Below are positions 19,344 through 21,330 of a stretch of 21,330 nucleotides of DNA, piece by piece. The notes beneath the pieces were generated by a model. It was not told the origin of the DNA. It searched no databases and saw only the letters and a list, made by a program, of their open reading frames with translations. Numbering within the stretch: position 1 is the first letter of the stretch; each line of letters opens with the position of its first letter. Location of the stretch: positions 148,792 through 170,121 of the forward strand of contig MU619304.1 in NCBI GenBank assembly GCA_025201805.1, given 5' to 3'. The translations under genes and the position numbers were made by a program. Source of the stretch: Parasitella parasitica. Its lineage: Eukaryota > Mucoromycota > Mucoromycetes > Mucorales > Mucoraceae.

Positions 19344-20450
19344 TTAATATCTACCGCGACCTCCACGACCGCCATGGAAATCACCACGACCACCACGACC
19401 ACCACGACCGCCACGACCGCCACGGAAGTCACCACGACCACCACGGAAATCACCACGGCCACCACGACCGCCACGGCCACCGCGTCCACCACGACCGCCA
19501 ACACGCTCACGGTCATCGGCACCAGAGAAATCAGTGCGAAGAGGACGGCCATTGATTTCAACGCCATTCATGCCTTTGACAGCAGCTTCAGCCTGCTCAG
19601 GACTCTCAAATTCGAGGTAGCCGATTCCTCTAAGAGAACCATCTTCTCTATTGAAAGGGAGTCTAATCTCACCAACCAAGGTGCCAAACTTACTAAAAGC
19701 TTCGCTAAGAGCAGAACGGTGGGAATCTTCGTCATAATCACGGTTGAGGTTAGCAATGAAAACCTTGGTAGACTTGGGACCATAGTTTTCATCCTTAGAT
19801 TTGGTGCGGACGGATCCGTCTCCAGCACTATCCATACGAATAGTACGACCCATGAATTCGGTGTTGCTCAGACCAAGAGCAGCATCATGGGCGGCCTTGG
19901 TAGTAAAATCAATATGACAGAAGCCCTTGTTCTTGCCAGTAGCATTGTCTAATCTGATTCTAACATCAGAGACCTCACCACATTGACTAAAGAATTCCTT
20001 GACATCCGCATCAGTAGCTTCCCAACTAATACCACCACACCAGACAGTAAAAGTTCCTTCTGAATCGGTCTTGGCTACCTTGGCAGGAGAAGCCTCTTGA
20101 TCTTCTTCGGCATCAGCTTTTCTCTTCTTGCCGCTGGTTTCTTTCTCTTCATCCTTGTCCTCCTCTTCATCAGAGGATGAATCAGAAGATGATGAGCTGT
20201 CAGAGCTGTCAGACTTGTCAGATGCAGATGAATCTTCCTTCTTTTCTTTTTCTATGATCTTGACTTCCTTCTTTTCGACAACTTCTTCCTCGTCAGAAGA
20301 GGAATCAGATGAAGATTCAGATGAAGATTCGGAGGAGCTGCTTTCAGAGCTTGAACTGGAGCTAGAGGACTCTACCTTTTGGGCCTTCTTGGAAACCTTG
20401 GTCTTCTTGTCTGTCTTGGTTGTCTTTTTGGTAATTTTGGAAGCACCCAT
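19344..20450 (-). CDS. NSR1: Nucleolin-like protein NSR1/Gar2, two RRMs plus GAR tail
   Basis: Single exon, 368 residues. A Lys-rich start (KKTTKTDKKTKVSKK) precedes alternating Ser runs and acidic clusters (~27-105), casein-kinase-2-like sites typical of nucleolar proteins, and a basic KKRK signal (~108-111). RRM1 (~133-209) has RNP2 FTVWCGGI and RNP1 KGFCHIDF. RRM2 (~229-309) has RNP2 VFIANL and RNP1 RGIGYLEF. Residues ~317-368 are RGG/RGDF repeats, the arginine-methylated GAR domain. This acidic-RRM-RRM-GAR order is that of yeast Nsr1, fission-yeast Gar2 and nucleolin, which bind pre-rRNA and support 18S processing in the nucleolus. An AAAATTTT element (20503-20510) in the 5' flank resembles the RRPE box of ribosome-biogenesis genes. 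The GAR-coding DNA is highly repetitive and may vary in length. Confidence 0.93.
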   Translation of the reverse strand: MGASKITKKTTKTDKKTKVSKKAQKVESSSSSSSSESSSSESSSESSSDSSSDEEEVVEKKEVKIIEKEKKEDSSASDKSDSSDSSSSSDSSSDEEEDKDEEKETSGKKRKADAEEDQEASPAKVAKTDSEGTFTVWCGGISWEATDADVKEFFSQCGEVSDVRIRLDNATGKNKGFCHIDFTTKAAHDAALGLSNTEFMGRTIRMDSAGDGSVRTKSKDENYGPKSTKVFIANLNRDYDEDSHRSALSEAFSKFGTLVGEIRLPFNREDGSLRGIGYLEFESPEQAEAAVKGMNGVEINGRPLRTDFSGADDRERVGGRGGRGGRGGRGGRGDFRGGRGDFRGGRGGRGGRGGRGDFHGGRGGRGRY

Positions 20451-20919
20451 CTTGATTATAAAAAGTAATATTTATGAAGAAAGAATCTTTTTTCTATTAT
20501 GAAAATTTTGATCTCTTTTCAATCAAAATTGCAAAGAATCTGTGACATTGCAAAAAAAAAAAAAAAAAAAAAGCATATTAGTTTAACACGAAAAGCAGCC
20601 ATTGTATTTAAGCTTTTTGGTTCATGCAAGCCACACCTTAACTTTATGATTGCCATACATGCCCAATGAGAACTTTTTACATCGTTGTTATGGTTACATC
20701 AAAACGGGGGCTATTGCTTTGATCTTACTGTAACCACGACGGCATTTTTGATATCTCAAATTTTTAGACATACTTTTTTTTCTTTTTTCATTTTGTTTTT
20801 CTTCCTCCACTTAAAGCCCGAGGATATCAATCAATTTTCAATATGAAATGCTAGCAAATTTTTGACATGAATGAGAAAAATTTGGTTGTTTCAAATAATA
20901 TAAGATATAAACTCAAATA
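20451..20919 (-). promoter_or_regulatory. 5' flank of NSR1-like gene
   Basis: It contains a TGAAAATTTTG element (20500-20510) close to the yeast RRPE consensus of ribosome-biogenesis promoters, a 9-bp inverted repeat (AATTTTGAT 20504-20512 with ATCAAAATT 20522-20530), and A21 at 20552-20572 (T-run on the coding strand), which could exclude nucleosomes. Function is inferred by analogy with yeast. Confidence 0.4.
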
Positions 20920-21060
20920 ACTTGTCTCCGTTGCCTTTGAGACTCCTTGGCATCCATATTTTTCAAATCGGAGATGGGGTTCAATATCGACTGTTAGAAA
21001 ATTGTACTTACTATCATATGCAGAGATCAATAAGGTGGTAGTCTTGTCTATGCTTTTCCA
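20920..21060 (-). pseudogene. Possible PIF/Harbinger-type DDE transposase fragment
   Basis: The minus strand from 21060 reads WKSIDKTTTLLISAYDSKYN, then FLTVDI, then a degenerate YGCQGVS. Harbinger-type (DDE_Tnp_4) transposases share the order 'y.kS...llai.DakYnF..vDiG.yG..sDggv', in which the Asp of VDI lies near the catalytic core. A further protein-like stretch (21180-21130, YHPNCYQWEYVER) is in the same frame, but stop codons intervene. No complete domain, terminal repeat or start is present. It could instead be a chance open stretch; the call is tentative. Confidence 0.35.
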
Positions 21061-21330
21061 CCATGGATAATTTTAGTATTGATTGATAAATGTTGTAAAA
21101 GGAGAGCTAATATTGCTATTCTATCTTACTCTCTCCACATATTCCCATTGATAGCAATTTGGATGATACTGTTGTATCAACCTAAAAGAGTAACATTATA
21201 ACCCAGTCGGCTTAAGTTTTCCACTCCTTTCATTCATCCTCTATAAATCAAATCTCATGGTAGGATTGCATAAAAATCTTATTTTTACGACTAACACAGC
21301 TTGAACCGGACCTTTAATTTTCCCCGTTTT
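21061..21330. other. Right-edge sequence without assignable gene
   Basis: AT-rich, with a short protein-like minus-strand stretch at 21180-21130 that may belong to the transposase relic. Nothing else is recognised before the window ends. Confidence 0.4.

Noticed and set aside
19314-19952. Thr-rich 212-codon plus-strand frame
   Set aside because: Antisense shadow of the RGG/RRM region of the NSR1-like gene; the Thr repeats come from the GGN-rich codons opposite.
20980-21021. 21-bp GTAAGT...AACAG stretch on the minus strand read as a mini-intron
   Set aside because: Too short for splicing, and it is in frame and protein-like (SKYNFLT) when translated.
1-21330. tRNA genes, rRNA or CRISPR arrays
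   Set aside because: No B-box/A-box pair with a cloverleaf, no rRNA similarity, and no regular repeat-spacer array seen by eye. The phased heptamers at 854-969 are too short to be CRISPR.

Overview
The window looks like nuclear DNA of an early-diverging fungus, most likely Mucoromycota (inference). It is AT-rich. Its genes are closely spaced and carry short GT-AG introns of about 40-170 bp. It contains a RAD51 recombinase, a DYRK kinase with a DYRK-homology box, a GAR-tailed nucleolin-like protein, an F-box/LRR-like protein, and decayed DNA transposons of the Tc1/IS630, Fanzor/TnpB and possibly PIF/Harbinger kinds. Homopolymer A/T runs of 12-23 bp recur throughout.

Layout. 1-797 (-): the 5' part of an IS630/Tc1-type transposase, frameshifted and cut by the window edge, followed by six heptamers spaced 21-23 bp (854-969). 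1523-2500 (+): a single-exon F-box gene whose 3' flank is a degenerate tandem repeat. 2947-10151 (-): three head-to-tail genes in transcription order: a DYRK-family kinase (6 exons), RAD51 (4 exons) and a mitochondrial ankyrin-AAA+ disaggregase of the CLPB/Skd3 type (9 exons). 10152-12234: a 2 kb gap without a convincing gene. 12235-13439 (+): an ANKRD54-like ankyrin protein (5 exons). 13567-14607 (+): a four-finger C2H2 protein with a probable GC-AG intron. 14666-15231 (-): a previously hidden three-exon gene for an unrecognised 140-residue protein. 15400-16483 (+): a coiled-coil protein divergent from it. 16484-17779: no gene. 17780-18606 (+): the decayed C-terminal half of a Fanzor (eukaryotic TnpB) nuclease. 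18855-19073 (+): a two-helix PLDc_N-like membrane peptide. 19344-20450 (-): an NSR1/Gar2-type nucleolin. 20451-21330: the NSR1 5' flank and a possible Harbinger-type transposase relic.

The genes do not form one pathway. RAD51 (DNA repair), CLPB-like (mitochondrial protein solubility), the DYRK kinase (signalling/polarity) and NSR1 (rRNA processing) are housekeeping functions. The points of most interest are the Fanzor wreck, the fungal Skd3-like protein, the phased heptamer array beside the transposase, a DFG-to-DYG change in the kinase, and the splice-site oddities.

Exon boundaries were assigned by eye from splice consensus, reading phase and family similarity. Nothing was tested against transcripts or databases.
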